Of a DNA stretch of 64,000 nt, positions 57,288 to 64,000 are shown one piece after another (position 1 is the stretch's first letter; each line of letters opens with the position of its first letter). Under the pieces are notes generated by a model that ran no database searches, was not told where the DNA came from, and saw only the letters and a program-made list of their open reading frames with translations. The translations under genes and the position numbers were made by a program. The stretch covers positions 2,844,501 through 2,908,500 of the forward strand of contig NZ_LR134386.1 of NCBI RefSeq assembly GCF_900637665.1, in the 5' to 3' direction. The stretch comes from Chryseobacterium nakagawai. Its GTDB lineage: Bacteria; Bacteroidota; Bacteroidia; Flavobacteriales; Weeksellaceae.

Positions 57288-60200
57288 ATGAAAAAACTTA
57301 TAATTCCCATAGGCATGCTGTTGATAAGCTATTCAGTCCATGCCCAGCTTACCCCGGGAGAAAACTATATCCAATCCAGGACCTATCTTGATTATAATGG
57401 AACGAACCCTTCAAAAACCTCAGAAACCGTCCAGTATTTTGATGGTTTGGGAAGACCTAAGCAGGTAGTGAATGTAAAAGCCTCTCCCTTGGGAAAAGAT
57501 GTGGTTACTCACATTGAATATGACCAGTTCGGAAGACAGGTGAAAGACTATCTTCCTGTACCTCAATCAGGAACTTTGAATGGAGGGATTATTCCCAATC
57601 CTTTATCCAATGCCAGCAGTTCTCCTTATGGCTCAGAAAAGATCTATTCTGAGAAAATATTGGAAAACTCTCCTTTGAACAGGCTTCAGCAGCAGATCCA
57701 GGTGGGGAATGACTGGAGTACAAAGCCTGTGAAGTTTGGGTATGAAACCAATATAGGCAATGAAGTGTACCAGCATATTACCACCACCACCTGGGAAAAC
57801 GGGGCCACTAAAAGTGGGATAAGTTTATCTCCGGCAGTTTTATATGCACCTGGTACCTTGTATAAAAATACGGTGACAGATGAAGATGGAAACCCAACGG
57901 TAGAGTTCAAAAACGGAAAAGGGCAAACCTTGCTGGTAAGAAAGCTGATGGGCTCCACCGAGCAGGCAGATACTTACTATGTGTATAACGAATACGATCA
58001 GCTGGCCTTTGTGATTCCTCCCAATGCGGTTCAAAAACCTATTAGCGAAGCTCTGCTCAATGATCTCTGTTACCAGTACCGTTACGACGGAAGAGGAAGA
58101 CTGGTAGAAAAGAAACTTCCCGGAAAGGGCTGGGAATATATGGTGTATGATAAGGCTGACCGATTAGTTTTTACCCAGGATGCTAATATGAGTCTAACGA
58201 ATAAATGGTTATTTACAAAATACGATGCATTAGGGAGAGTAATCATAACAGGTATTGTGAGTGGGAGCAGCAGAGCTTATATGCAGACAATGATTGGAGA
58301 TACAGTGATGACTGAGAATGGATCTGCCACCGGCTTTACAAAAAACGGAATGCAGATATTTTATACTAACACCAATTTCCCTTATCTTGAAACAGTCTTT
58401 TCGGTTAACTATTATGATACTTATCCGGGGTATAACTTTAATCCTACATTTCCTTCCACCATCCAGGAAGTAGAAACATTAAAAGAAACGGTATCCCCGG
58501 AAGGAAAAAGCACCAAAGGACTTGCTGTAATGAGGCTGGTAAAAAATATTGAAGATGACAACTGGACCAAGAATTATACGTATTATGACACCAAAGGACG
58601 AGTGATAGGCACCCATTCCATCAATCATTTGGGAGGCTATACCAAAACAGAATCCAAGCTGGATTTTGCAGGACTAGCCCAAACGGTGATCACCAAACAT
58701 AAGAGGTTAGAAACCGATACAGAAAGAGTCATCACCGAAACCTTTGACTATGACCACCAGAACAGACTTTTGGTTCACAAACATCAGGTAGATGCTAATC
58801 CTGTGGAAATCCTTACCCAGAATACGTACAATGAACTTTCGCAGCTGGAATCTAAAAAAGTGGGTGGAATTGCTGCAGGATCTGCGCTTCAGCAGATAGA
58901 TTATAAGTACAATATCCGTGGTTGGATGACTAAGATCAATGATCCTTTGAATCTAAATGGAAGATTGTTTGGCTATGAAATAAAATATCATAATCCTATA
59001 TCTTCAGCAAAATCACCCGGGAAGTTTAACGGAAATATTGCAGAGATCGACTGGAAGAATTCTTCAGAAGACATTCTGAAAAGATACAACTATGAATATG
59101 ATCCTTTGAACCGTTTAAAAAATGGATTCTACTCAGAACCTAATGCCACTAATCCTGGCAATGGTAATTTTGATGAATATCTTACTTATGACCTGAATGG
59201 AAACATTAATACCCTGCAACGAAAAGCCACTCCAATATCAGGTCAAACTCCTGCATTGGTAGATAACCTTGAATATAAATATACCGGAAACCGCCTGAAT
59301 CAGGTGATAGAATCTGCAATGAACGATACCGGGTATGAAGGCGGAAATAATATAATAGATTATGATGTGAATGGAAATATGATTAATATGAAAGATAAGG
59401 GAATCAACACTATTGGTTATAATCATCTCAGCCTTCCCAATACATTTGCAATGAGCCATCCGGATCCTATTATTGTTGGTCAGCAAACAAGTGCTAATCT
59501 TGGATATTTATACCGTGCAGATGGAACCAAACTAAGAAAAACGTATTCAACCCGGCCTCCGAGAGGATCGGTTAGTACCAGTATGACCGATTATCTGGAT
59601 GGCTTCCAATACTCATACCGGGAAGGTGGGGGACTCTGTCTAACCTGTCGTACCGAGTCTGCTTTTGAAGAACAGGCTTACGGAAATCTCGGAAAAACCT
59701 TTCCTAATATAGGAGATCCACCAGCATGGAAGCTGGATTTTGTGCCCACTTCAGAAGGCTTTTACAGTTTCACAGAAAACCGTTATATTTACCAGTATAA
59801 AGATCACTTAGGCAACACCCGAGTAAGTTTTGCCAAAGACAGCGCAGGTGTTCTGGAAATTACCGATACTAACAACTATTATCCTTTTGGTCTCAACCAT
59901 ATCTCAGGAATGTTTGGGACTTCTAATTTTGGAGGGTTATATAGTTATAAGTACAATGGAAAGGAGCTGCAAGAAACAGGTATGTATGATTATGGGGCGA
60001 GGATGTATATGCCGGATCTCGGAAGATGGGGTGTAGTGGATCCGTTGGCGGAGAAAATGAGAAGATATTCTCCTTATAACTATGCTTTTAACAATCCGCT
60101 AAGATTTGTTGATCCGGATGGGAAACAAGCAAAAGATGTTATTATTACAGGAGACAAGCAAAAGGAAGCCTTTAAACAACTACAACAATCAACATCTTTA

Positions 60201-60731
60201 GAATTAAAAATGGATGATAAGGGTAAAGTTACTGCCTCTGGCACTGCAAAAACAAATGCAGATAAAAAATTATTATCTGCTACAACTGACTCTAATGTAA
60301 TAGTAAATGTAAATGCAACGTCATCTAATTATAGCAATGTTGGTCGTTGGTATATAGGTGGTGCATATGGAGGGAGTGAAATAAAATCAGATGGGAAAAC
60401 ATATACAAAACAAACCATAAATCCTGAACAAACTAAAAAAATAGATAATTTTTATAACGTTCAAAAAGGAGTTTCTGTTCTTCATGAAGTTCTAGAATCT
60501 TATATTGGAGGTGTTAATTCTCCCGGCATAGGTGCTCCTACATTAGATCAAACAACTCCTGAATTTATAGCATATAAAAATGCACACGATAGTACAGAAA
60601 AAATAGATCCAAGACATATTGCTTCTGATGTATCTCAAGATCCTACCGATGGGAAATTATATATAAATAAACCTGATCCTAAAAGCCCACAGAGCTACAT
60701 AGAATTACTTATTAACGATTTATCTAAATAA
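57288..60731 (+). CDS. DUF6443/Rhs secreted polymorphic toxin with variable C-terminal tip
   Basis: Protein of 1,147 residues. Signal peptide ([17 protein letters not shown]); DUF6443-type N-terminus ([13 protein letters not shown] ... [14 protein letters not shown]); many YD/RHS repeats ([49 protein letters not shown]); Rhs core about 830-944 ([58 protein letters not shown]), ending at DPDG. The last about 203 residues are the tip: [11 protein letters not shown]..., with [11 protein letters not shown] and AYKNAHD that look like a zinc-metallopeptidase-type HExxE...AH pattern. The tip enzyme is only a guess. The following lipoprotein gene is the expected immunity gene. Confidence 0.88.
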   Translation: MKKLIIPIGMLLISYSVHAQLTPGENYIQSRTYLDYNGTNPSKTSETVQYFDGLGRPKQVVNVKASPLGKDVVTHIEYDQFGRQVKDYLPVPQSGTLNGGIIPNPLSNASSSPYGSEKIYSEKILENSPLNRLQQQIQVGNDWSTKPVKFGYETNIGNEVYQHITTTTWENGATKSGISLSPAVLYAPGTLYKNTVTDEDGNPTVEFKNGKGQTLLVRKLMGSTEQADTYYVYNEYDQLAFVIPPNAVQKPISEALLNDLCYQYRYDGRGRLVEKKLPGKGWEYMVYDKADRLVFTQDANMSLTNKWLFTKYDALGRVIITGIVSGSSRAYMQTMIGDTVMTENGSATGFTKNGMQIFYTNTNFPYLETVFSVNYYDTYPGYNFNPTFPSTIQEVETLKETVSPEGKSTKGLAVMRLVKNIEDDNWTKNYTYYDTKGRVIGTHSINHLGGYTKTESKLDFAGLAQTVITKHKRLETDTERVITETFDYDHQNRLLVHKHQVDANPVEILTQNTYNELSQLESKKVGGIAAGSALQQIDYKYNIRGWMTKINDPLNLNGRLFGYEIKYHNPISSAKSPGKFNGNIAEIDWKNSSEDILKRYNYEYDPLNRLKNGFYSEPNATNPGNGNFDEYLTYDLNGNINTLQRKATPISGQTPALVDNLEYKYTGNRLNQVIESAMNDTGYEGGNNIIDYDVNGNMINMKDKGINTIGYNHLSLPNTFAMSHPDPIIVGQQTSANLGYLYRADGTKLRKTYSTRPPRGSVSTSMTDYLDGFQYSYREGGGLCLTCRTESAFEEQAYGNLGKTFPNIGDPPAWKLDFVPTSEGFYSFTENRYIYQYKDHLGNTRVSFAKDSAGVLEITDTNNYYPFGLNHISGMFGTSNFGGLYSYKYNGKELQETGMYDYGARMYMPDLGRWGVVDPLAEKMRRYSPYNYAFNNPLRFVDPDGKQAKDVIITGDKQKEAFKQLQQSTSLELKMDDKGKVTASGTAKTNADKKLLSATTDSNVIVNVNATSSNYSNVGRWYIGGAYGGSEIKSDGKTYTKQTINPEQTKKIDNFYNVQKGVSVLHEVLESYIGGVNSPGIGAPTLDQTTPEFIAYKNAHDSTEKIDPRHIASDVSQDPTDGKLYINKPDPKSPQSYIELLINDLSK
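59778..60122 (+). repeat. Rhs core segment copied in the two downstream orphan cassettes
   Basis: This segment, up to the DPDG codons, aligns with no indels to 61304-61648 (offset 1,526), and its last part, 59949-60122, to 63023-63196 (offset 3,074). Just past DPDG all three sequences stop matching. These are the homology arms of the toxin-swap model. Confidence 0.88.
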
Positions 60732-60734
60732 AAA

Positions 60735-61163
60735 ATGAAAAATTTAATTTGCATTATTTTTATTATTTTTATGGGTTGTGTCTCTACAAAAAATAAAATA
60801 AGTTATAATACTTTTCATTATAAAGTTGTAGGGATACAAGAGTATCAGTATGCTTTTGCTTTTAAAGTATTAAATGATAGAAAAGACACTTTATTAGTAA
60901 TATCATTAAAAGATAATTTTTATGATAAATACAATCATAAAAAGCCGAAGTTAAAATTGGTTGGAAAAATTACCATAGATAAATCCTATGATTTTATTCT
61001 ATCTGAAAAAAAACCAACTGTATCAACAATGGAACAACTAGGAGCTTTTATTATTATTGAAAATGATACTGTATGTAAAGCTAAATCGTATAAAGAACTG
61101 CCTTTAATATTTATTTCACATAATACAATAGGAAAATTTTATGATAGCTCCTCAGTAGAATAA
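60735..61163 (+). CDS. Lipoprotein immunity candidate for the Rhs tip
   Basis: Protein of 142 residues with signal and lipobox FMGC (Cys15), so exported and anchored in a membrane facing the periplasm; that location suits protection from a toxin acting in the envelope. Very AT-rich (Lys, Asn, Ile, Tyr), unlike the conserved genes before it, a usual sign of swapped cassettes. It starts three bases after the Rhs toxin gene. No known family recognised. Confidence 0.7.
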   Translation: MKNLICIIFIIFMGCVSTKNKISYNTFHYKVVGIQEYQYAFAFKVLNDRKDTLLVISLKDNFYDKYNHKKPKLKLVGKITIDKSYDFILSEKKPTVSTMEQLGAFIIIENDTVCKAKSYKELPLIFISHNTIGKFYDSSSVE

Positions 61164-61303
61164 ATTTAATAATACTTCAAAAAGATGTTAGTTTTATTTA
61201 TTAGTAAATAACCCCTTGCTGACGCTAGCTTGTAGCTCGTGTCTCATAAATAAAAAAAAGGCTATTGTATTTACAATGGTCTTTTTTCCTTTTAGTGTAA
61301 TGA
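61164..61303 (+). other. Cassette junction 1
   Basis: 140 bases between the first immunity gene and the first orphan core. It includes ACCCCTTGCTGACGCTAGC near 61211 with the small palindrome AGCTtgtAGCT (61227-61237), more GC-rich than its surroundings, which may be a dispersed short repeat, and the terminator listed next. Confidence 0.45.
61257..61285 (+). terminator. Terminator between Rhs toxin operon and orphan cassette 1
   Basis: AAAGGCTATTGT (61257-61268) pairs with ACAATGGTCTTT (61273-61284) with two G:U pairs, then TTTT. It should stop read-through into the orphan cassette. Confidence 0.75.
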
Positions 61304-61648
61304 AACCATTATATTTACCAGTATAAAGATCACTTAGGAAATACGAGGGTGAGTTTTGCAAAAGACAGCGCAGGTGCTCTAGAAGTTACGGATACCAATA
61401 ACTATTATCCTTTTGGTCTCAACCATATCTCAGGAATGTTTGGAACTTCTAATTTTGGAGGGTTATATAGTTACAAGTACAACGGAAAGGAGCTCCAGGA
61501 GACTGGGATGTATGATTATGGGGCGAGATTTTATATGCCAGATTTAGGAAGATGGGGTGTGGTGGATCCGTTGGCGGAAAAGATGACTCGTCATAGTCCT
61601 TATAATTATGCTTTTAATAATCCAATCAGATTTATTGATCCGGATGGA
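61304..61648 (+). repeat. Copied Rhs core segment in orphan cassette 1
   Basis: 345 bases matching 59778-60122 without gaps. In-frame stops just upstream (TAA TGA at about 61298-61303) show it is a cut-off copy and not a full Rhs gene. Confidence 0.88.
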
Positions 61649-62341
61649 ATGCAAGCAGAAGATAAGATCAAGATTTTTAATAATGGTAAAATAGAACGTA
61701 CTGCCGATACAAATACATACGATACTGTTACGAATGAAGATGAATCTAAATCAATACAAATTGCACGGACTAATGTTACAGAAAAGAATCCAACAGGAGA
61801 ATCTCAGATAGGAGAGTTGAAGAATGAAAAAGTTTCAATTGCAGGGGTAGGTCCTGATTTTGGTTATTTTCAAATTAATAATTATGATACAGCAACACAA
61901 GTATTTGAGTTTATAGCTGATAATACTTCTGTAGAATTTGGACAAGATAAATTTGATTTTTCAGATGGGTTTTCTACAAATGTGATAAGTACAAATTACA
62001 ATGAAACTAAACATGCAAGTGCTGCCGATGTTCTAGCGAATAATAATCTGAGTATGGGGTCTACGACAATGCACATAACCAAAGATGGTGTATATTCCGA
62101 AGCTGTTCATTCACATCCCGGATTTGAATACAATCCCTCAGGATTCAGTGAAGGAAATTGGAATAAGGGAAATCCAACATTTGGTATAGCGTACAAGGAT
62201 GCTGGGGATAAAGGACGTTCAAAAAGTAATAGCGCAATATCTAAATATGTATATAGTACATGGCTGAAAAATAATGGAGCAAATGGAGGGTATGTAAAAT
62301 ATGATTACAATGCAGCAGTCTATACAGGTAAGAAAAAATAA
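61349..62341 (+). CDS. Orphan Rhs core-tip cassette 1 with JAB-like toxin domain
   Basis: 330 residues from a GTG inside the copied core; natural translation is doubtful because there is no promoter, no good start and no signal peptide. Residues 1-100 are the Rhs core ending in FIDPDG. The tip (about 101-330) carries MHITKDGVYSEAVHSHPGFEYN with H-S-H-P and a following Ser, then Asp-rich end, as in JAB/MPN-type metal isopeptidases (the JAB-like toxin 1 group, named from memory). It is likely silent until recombined onto the full Rhs gene through the shared core. Next to it lies its immunity candidate. Confidence 0.75.
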   Translation: MSFAKDSAGALEVTDTNNYYPFGLNHISGMFGTSNFGGLYSYKYNGKELQETGMYDYGARFYMPDLGRWGVVDPLAEKMTRHSPYNYAFNNPIRFIDPDGMQAEDKIKIFNNGKIERTADTNTYDTVTNEDESKSIQIARTNVTEKNPTGESQIGELKNEKVSIAGVGPDFGYFQINNYDTATQVFEFIADNTSVEFGQDKFDFSDGFSTNVISTNYNETKHASAADVLANNNLSMGSTTMHITKDGVYSEAVHSHPGFEYNPSGFSEGNWNKGNPTFGIAYKDAGDKGRSKSNSAISKYVYSTWLKNNGANGGYVKYDYNAAVYTGKKK

Positions 62342-62357
62342 TTTAATTAGAAAATCA

Positions 62358-62912
62358 ATGAAAAAAATAATTTTAATAACTCTTATTTTCTTTTTTACTT
62401 TTAATAAAAGTGCTATTAGAAAACAAGATTTACATAATATTATTAAGGGATATATAGAATATATTTCTAAAAAAAGAAAGGTCAACCCTAAGAACGGGAT
62501 ATTGGTATTAGCTTTTCATGATGAAACAAAAGAGAAAGGTGAATATTCGGTAGATATTGCATTTTTTGATCCTAAAGTGATGAAAAACATGAAATATAAC
62601 CATGTTTATACATTTGAAGGATATAAGCTTATATTACCTGATAATGAATGCAAAGCAATACAGAAAATGTTTAAGAAAATTTCATATGAAAATTTTAATC
62701 AGGCTGAAATAGAAGTAGATTACGAAGTTGAAAGTTGGCATATTGTCTTTAATAAAATAGATGAGATCAATTTTTTATCACCTAGTGTAATCTCAGGATG
62801 TATGAAATCAATTTTAAAGAGTAAAAATTTAAAATTTTCAGATACATATAAAGATGTTTCATATTCCTCCCCTGATTGTTCAAAATTTACTCCAGCTAAA
62901 CAAAGTCCATGA
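62358..62912 (+). CDS. Immunity candidate of orphan cassette 1
   Basis: Protein of 184 residues from the ATG at 62358 (MKKIILITLIFFFTFN, a signal peptide or anchor); a longer frame from 62301 overlaps the toxin gene and lacks a plausible N-terminus. The mature part is basic, with LAFHDETKEKGEYSVDIAFFDP and WHIVFNKIDEINFLSPS. No family recognised. Starts 16 bases after the toxin stop. AT-rich like the other tip cargo. Confidence 0.68.
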   Translation: MKKIILITLIFFFTFNKSAIRKQDLHNIIKGYIEYISKKRKVNPKNGILVLAFHDETKEKGEYSVDIAFFDPKVMKNMKYNHVYTFEGYKLILPDNECKAIQKMFKKISYENFNQAEIEVDYEVESWHIVFNKIDEINFLSPSVISGCMKSILKSKNLKFSDTYKDVSYSSPDCSKFTPAKQSP

Positions 62913-62934
62913 CTTTGAGTTAATAATAAAACAA

Positions 62935-62963
62935 AACCCGCTCATTGAGTGGGTTCTTGTTTA
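62935..62963 (+). terminator. Terminator between orphan cassettes 1 and 2
   Basis: AACCCGCTC (62935-62943) pairs with GAGTGGGTT (62947-62955) with one G:U around ATT, then CTTGTTTAT; the T run is weak. Confidence 0.55.
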
Positions 62964-62998
62964 TCTAAAAGCCTGTTTAGTTTTAAAATTTTGGATAT

Positions 62999-63028
62999 AA
63001 GTACAAGTACAAGTACAAGTACAAGTAC
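62999..63028 (+). repeat. (AAGTAC)5 hexanucleotide repeat at the start of orphan cassette 2
   Basis: Five perfect AAGTAC units where the parent gene has one (59949-59954). Read in core frame they code for Lys-Tyr repeated. They mark the point where the cut-off core begins, with a stop codon in frame 15 bases before. Confidence 0.9.
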
Positions 63029-63196
63029 AACGGCAAGGAGCTGCAGGAGACGGGAATGTATGATTACGGAGCGAGATTCTACATGCCGGATCTGGGAAGA
63101 TGGGGTGTAGTAGATCCGTTGGCTGAAAAGATGACAAGGCATAGCCCGTATAATTATGCTTATAACAATCCGACTAGGTTTATTGATCCTGATGGT
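63023..63196 (+). repeat. Copied Rhs core segment in orphan cassette 2
   Basis: Matches 59949-60122 (offset 3,074) without gaps, shorter than the copy in cassette 1, and ends at the same DPDG codons. Confidence 0.88.
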
Positions 63197-63838
63197 AGAG
63201 CCCCTAAAAATGATATTACGGTTAATAATTCAGGCAAAGTTCAATATGTAAAACAAAATAATCAACCCAATAGATTTTTTAACATGAAAGGAAATGAACT
63301 TAAATTCAATGACCCAAAAGGTGTTGATAAGAAATTCTTAAATTCTGAATTTAAAAAAGGAGATAGGGTTTATTATGCTATAAGCTCAGGGCAAGTAGAT
63401 AAAGCTGTAAATAGTGTAGGGTTAAATGATGAAATAAAAAAAGCTAGAGGAGCAGTTGTAGCATTGCCAAGTAATGAAATGAAAGCGGCGGCTTATGGAA
63501 TTGCAAATGCAATGATTGCCTTTGAATCTCATAATGATGCTGATTTTACACATAGTTTTTTAACAAATCAAGTTGAAAGAGGAAAGAATGGTTTAACAGA
63601 AGATGGAGGAGTTTTTAGAACACACTATGTAGAAGATGAAGCATTCTTTAAATTTGAAGGGGCAAATGATGTTTACAATCTTTATGATGCAGGGAATTTT
63701 ATGTGGGGAAATTGGACAAAAGAAATTGGTTTAACAGATATAGAAGTTTCGACAGGTTCACAAGCAAATGAGTTGAGAAAAGGCAGCTTGGATTCTGGAG
63801 CAGATCAAAATGCAATAAAAAAAGGAAGGAAATATTAA
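63056..63838 (+). CDS. Orphan Rhs core-tip cassette 2, toxin-44-like tip
   Basis: 260 residues from the ATG at [14 protein letters not shown], inside the copied core. Core to about residue 47 (FIDPDGR), then a variable tip of about 213 residues. The end ([20 protein letters not shown] ... [28 protein letters not shown]) has the D-x-G-N-F-x-W/Y-G and D-S-x-A-D-Q-x-A-I pattern that I associate with the polymorphic toxin type 44 group. No promoter, signal or upstream Rhs part, so probably silent. A partner gene follows at once. Confidence 0.72.
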   Translation: MYDYGARFYMPDLGRWGVVDPLAEKMTRHSPYNYAYNNPTRFIDPDGRAPKNDITVNNSGKVQYVKQNNQPNRFFNMKGNELKFNDPKGVDKKFLNSEFKKGDRVYYAISSGQVDKAVNSVGLNDEIKKARGAVVALPSNEMKAAAYGIANAMIAFESHNDADFTHSFLTNQVERGKNGLTEDGGVFRTHYVEDEAFFKFEGANDVYNLYDAGNFMWGNWTKEIGLTDIEVSTGSQANELRKGSLDSGADQNAIKKGRKY

Positions 63839-63839
63839 C

Positions 63840-64000
63840 ATGCTAAAAAAGATTCAATACCCTAAAAATTTAATACTGATATTTTTAGTATTTTCTTTGT
63901 TTTTCTATCTAATTAGAAATATTGGAGATGGAAGATCTTTTATTGATTTGATATTAAACTGGATTATTTTTATACCAGGAATAGTTACGTTTTTTATTTT
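63840..64000 (+). CDS. Immunity candidate of orphan cassette 2 (3' truncated by window)
   Basis: Starts with ATG at 63840, one base after the toxin stop, and runs out of the window after 53 codons. Two hydrophobic segments are visible (LILIFLVFSLFFYLI and LILNWIIFIPGIVTFF), so an inner-membrane protein, which hints that the matching toxin acts at or near the envelope. No family recognised. Confidence 0.6.
   Translation, partial: MLKKIQYPKNLILIFLVFSLFFYLIRNIGDGRSFIDLILNWIIFIPGIVTFFI

Noticed and set aside
62999..63028. Start of a CRISPR array
   Set aside because: Units are 6 bases with no spacers. No array with repeats of 20-40 bases was seen anywhere in the window.

Overview
The window looks like a chromosomal segment of a Chryseobacterium-like member of the Flavobacteriia. 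Reasons: low GC; promoters of the flavobacterial type (TTG, about 17-20 bases, TAnnTTTG); a type IX secretion (T9SS) C-terminal sorting domain; Bacteroidetes-type VgrG/PAAR-like proteins; secreted DUF6443 Rhs proteins; weak or absent Shine-Dalgarno sites. The genus is inferred, not proven.

Layout. 1-2.9 kb: lysine catabolism (3'-part of an ALDH7 aminoadipate-semialdehyde dehydrogenase, then L-lysine 6-transaminase) and a DUF2007 gene. 3.3-10.2 kb: a GNAT gene and a four-gene RND multidrug efflux operon (regulator, adaptor, pump, outer-membrane channel). 10.6-12.6 kb: a P-loop kinase-like gene and a GNAT-MarR pair behind a palindromic operator candidate. 13-20 kb: a type VI secretion effector island: VgrG, a PAAR-like/double-Hint/GIY-YIG-like toxin, two tandem related immunity candidates, a DUF4259 gene and an unknown gene. 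20-36.7 kb: mixed housekeeping and accessory genes (TonB receptor, glycosyltransferase, DUF885 protein, YddG exporter, tRNA-Ala, AraC regulators, lipoproteins, NlpC/P60 hydrolase, MFS transporter, membrane methyltransferase). 36.8-41.6 kb: dapD and a four-gene glycan-assembly operon. 41.6-48.9 kb: a complete histidine operon hisGDCBHAF(IE) behind a histidine-rich leader peptide and attenuator. 49-64 kb: a secreted Rhs toxin locus.

The most interesting part is the last 15 kb. A T9SS-sorted beta-propeller-like protein is followed, with gaps of 4-5 bases, by two paralogous proteins of about 1,080 residues with an SpvB/TcB-like start and YD repeats, then a DUF6443/Rhs protein with a variable C-terminal toxin and a lipoprotein immunity candidate. 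Downstream are two promoterless cassettes, each a copied piece of the Rhs core ending at the same DPDG codons, a different toxin tip (JAB-like; toxin-44-like) and its own immunity candidate, separated by terminators. This is the arrangement expected of a toxin-swapping archive. The first SpvB-like gene is broken by a 5-base tandem duplication, and its last 434 bases are nearly the same as those of its neighbour, which points to recombination or slippage acting on the locus.

How parts work together: the lysine genes act in sequence (lysine to aminoadipate semialdehyde to aminoadipate); the efflux genes form one envelope-spanning pump; the his operon covers histidine synthesis from the HisG step (ATP + PRPP) onward, with attenuation likely sensing charged tRNA-His; the T6SS and Rhs islands are two separate antagonism systems with self-protection genes next to the toxins.
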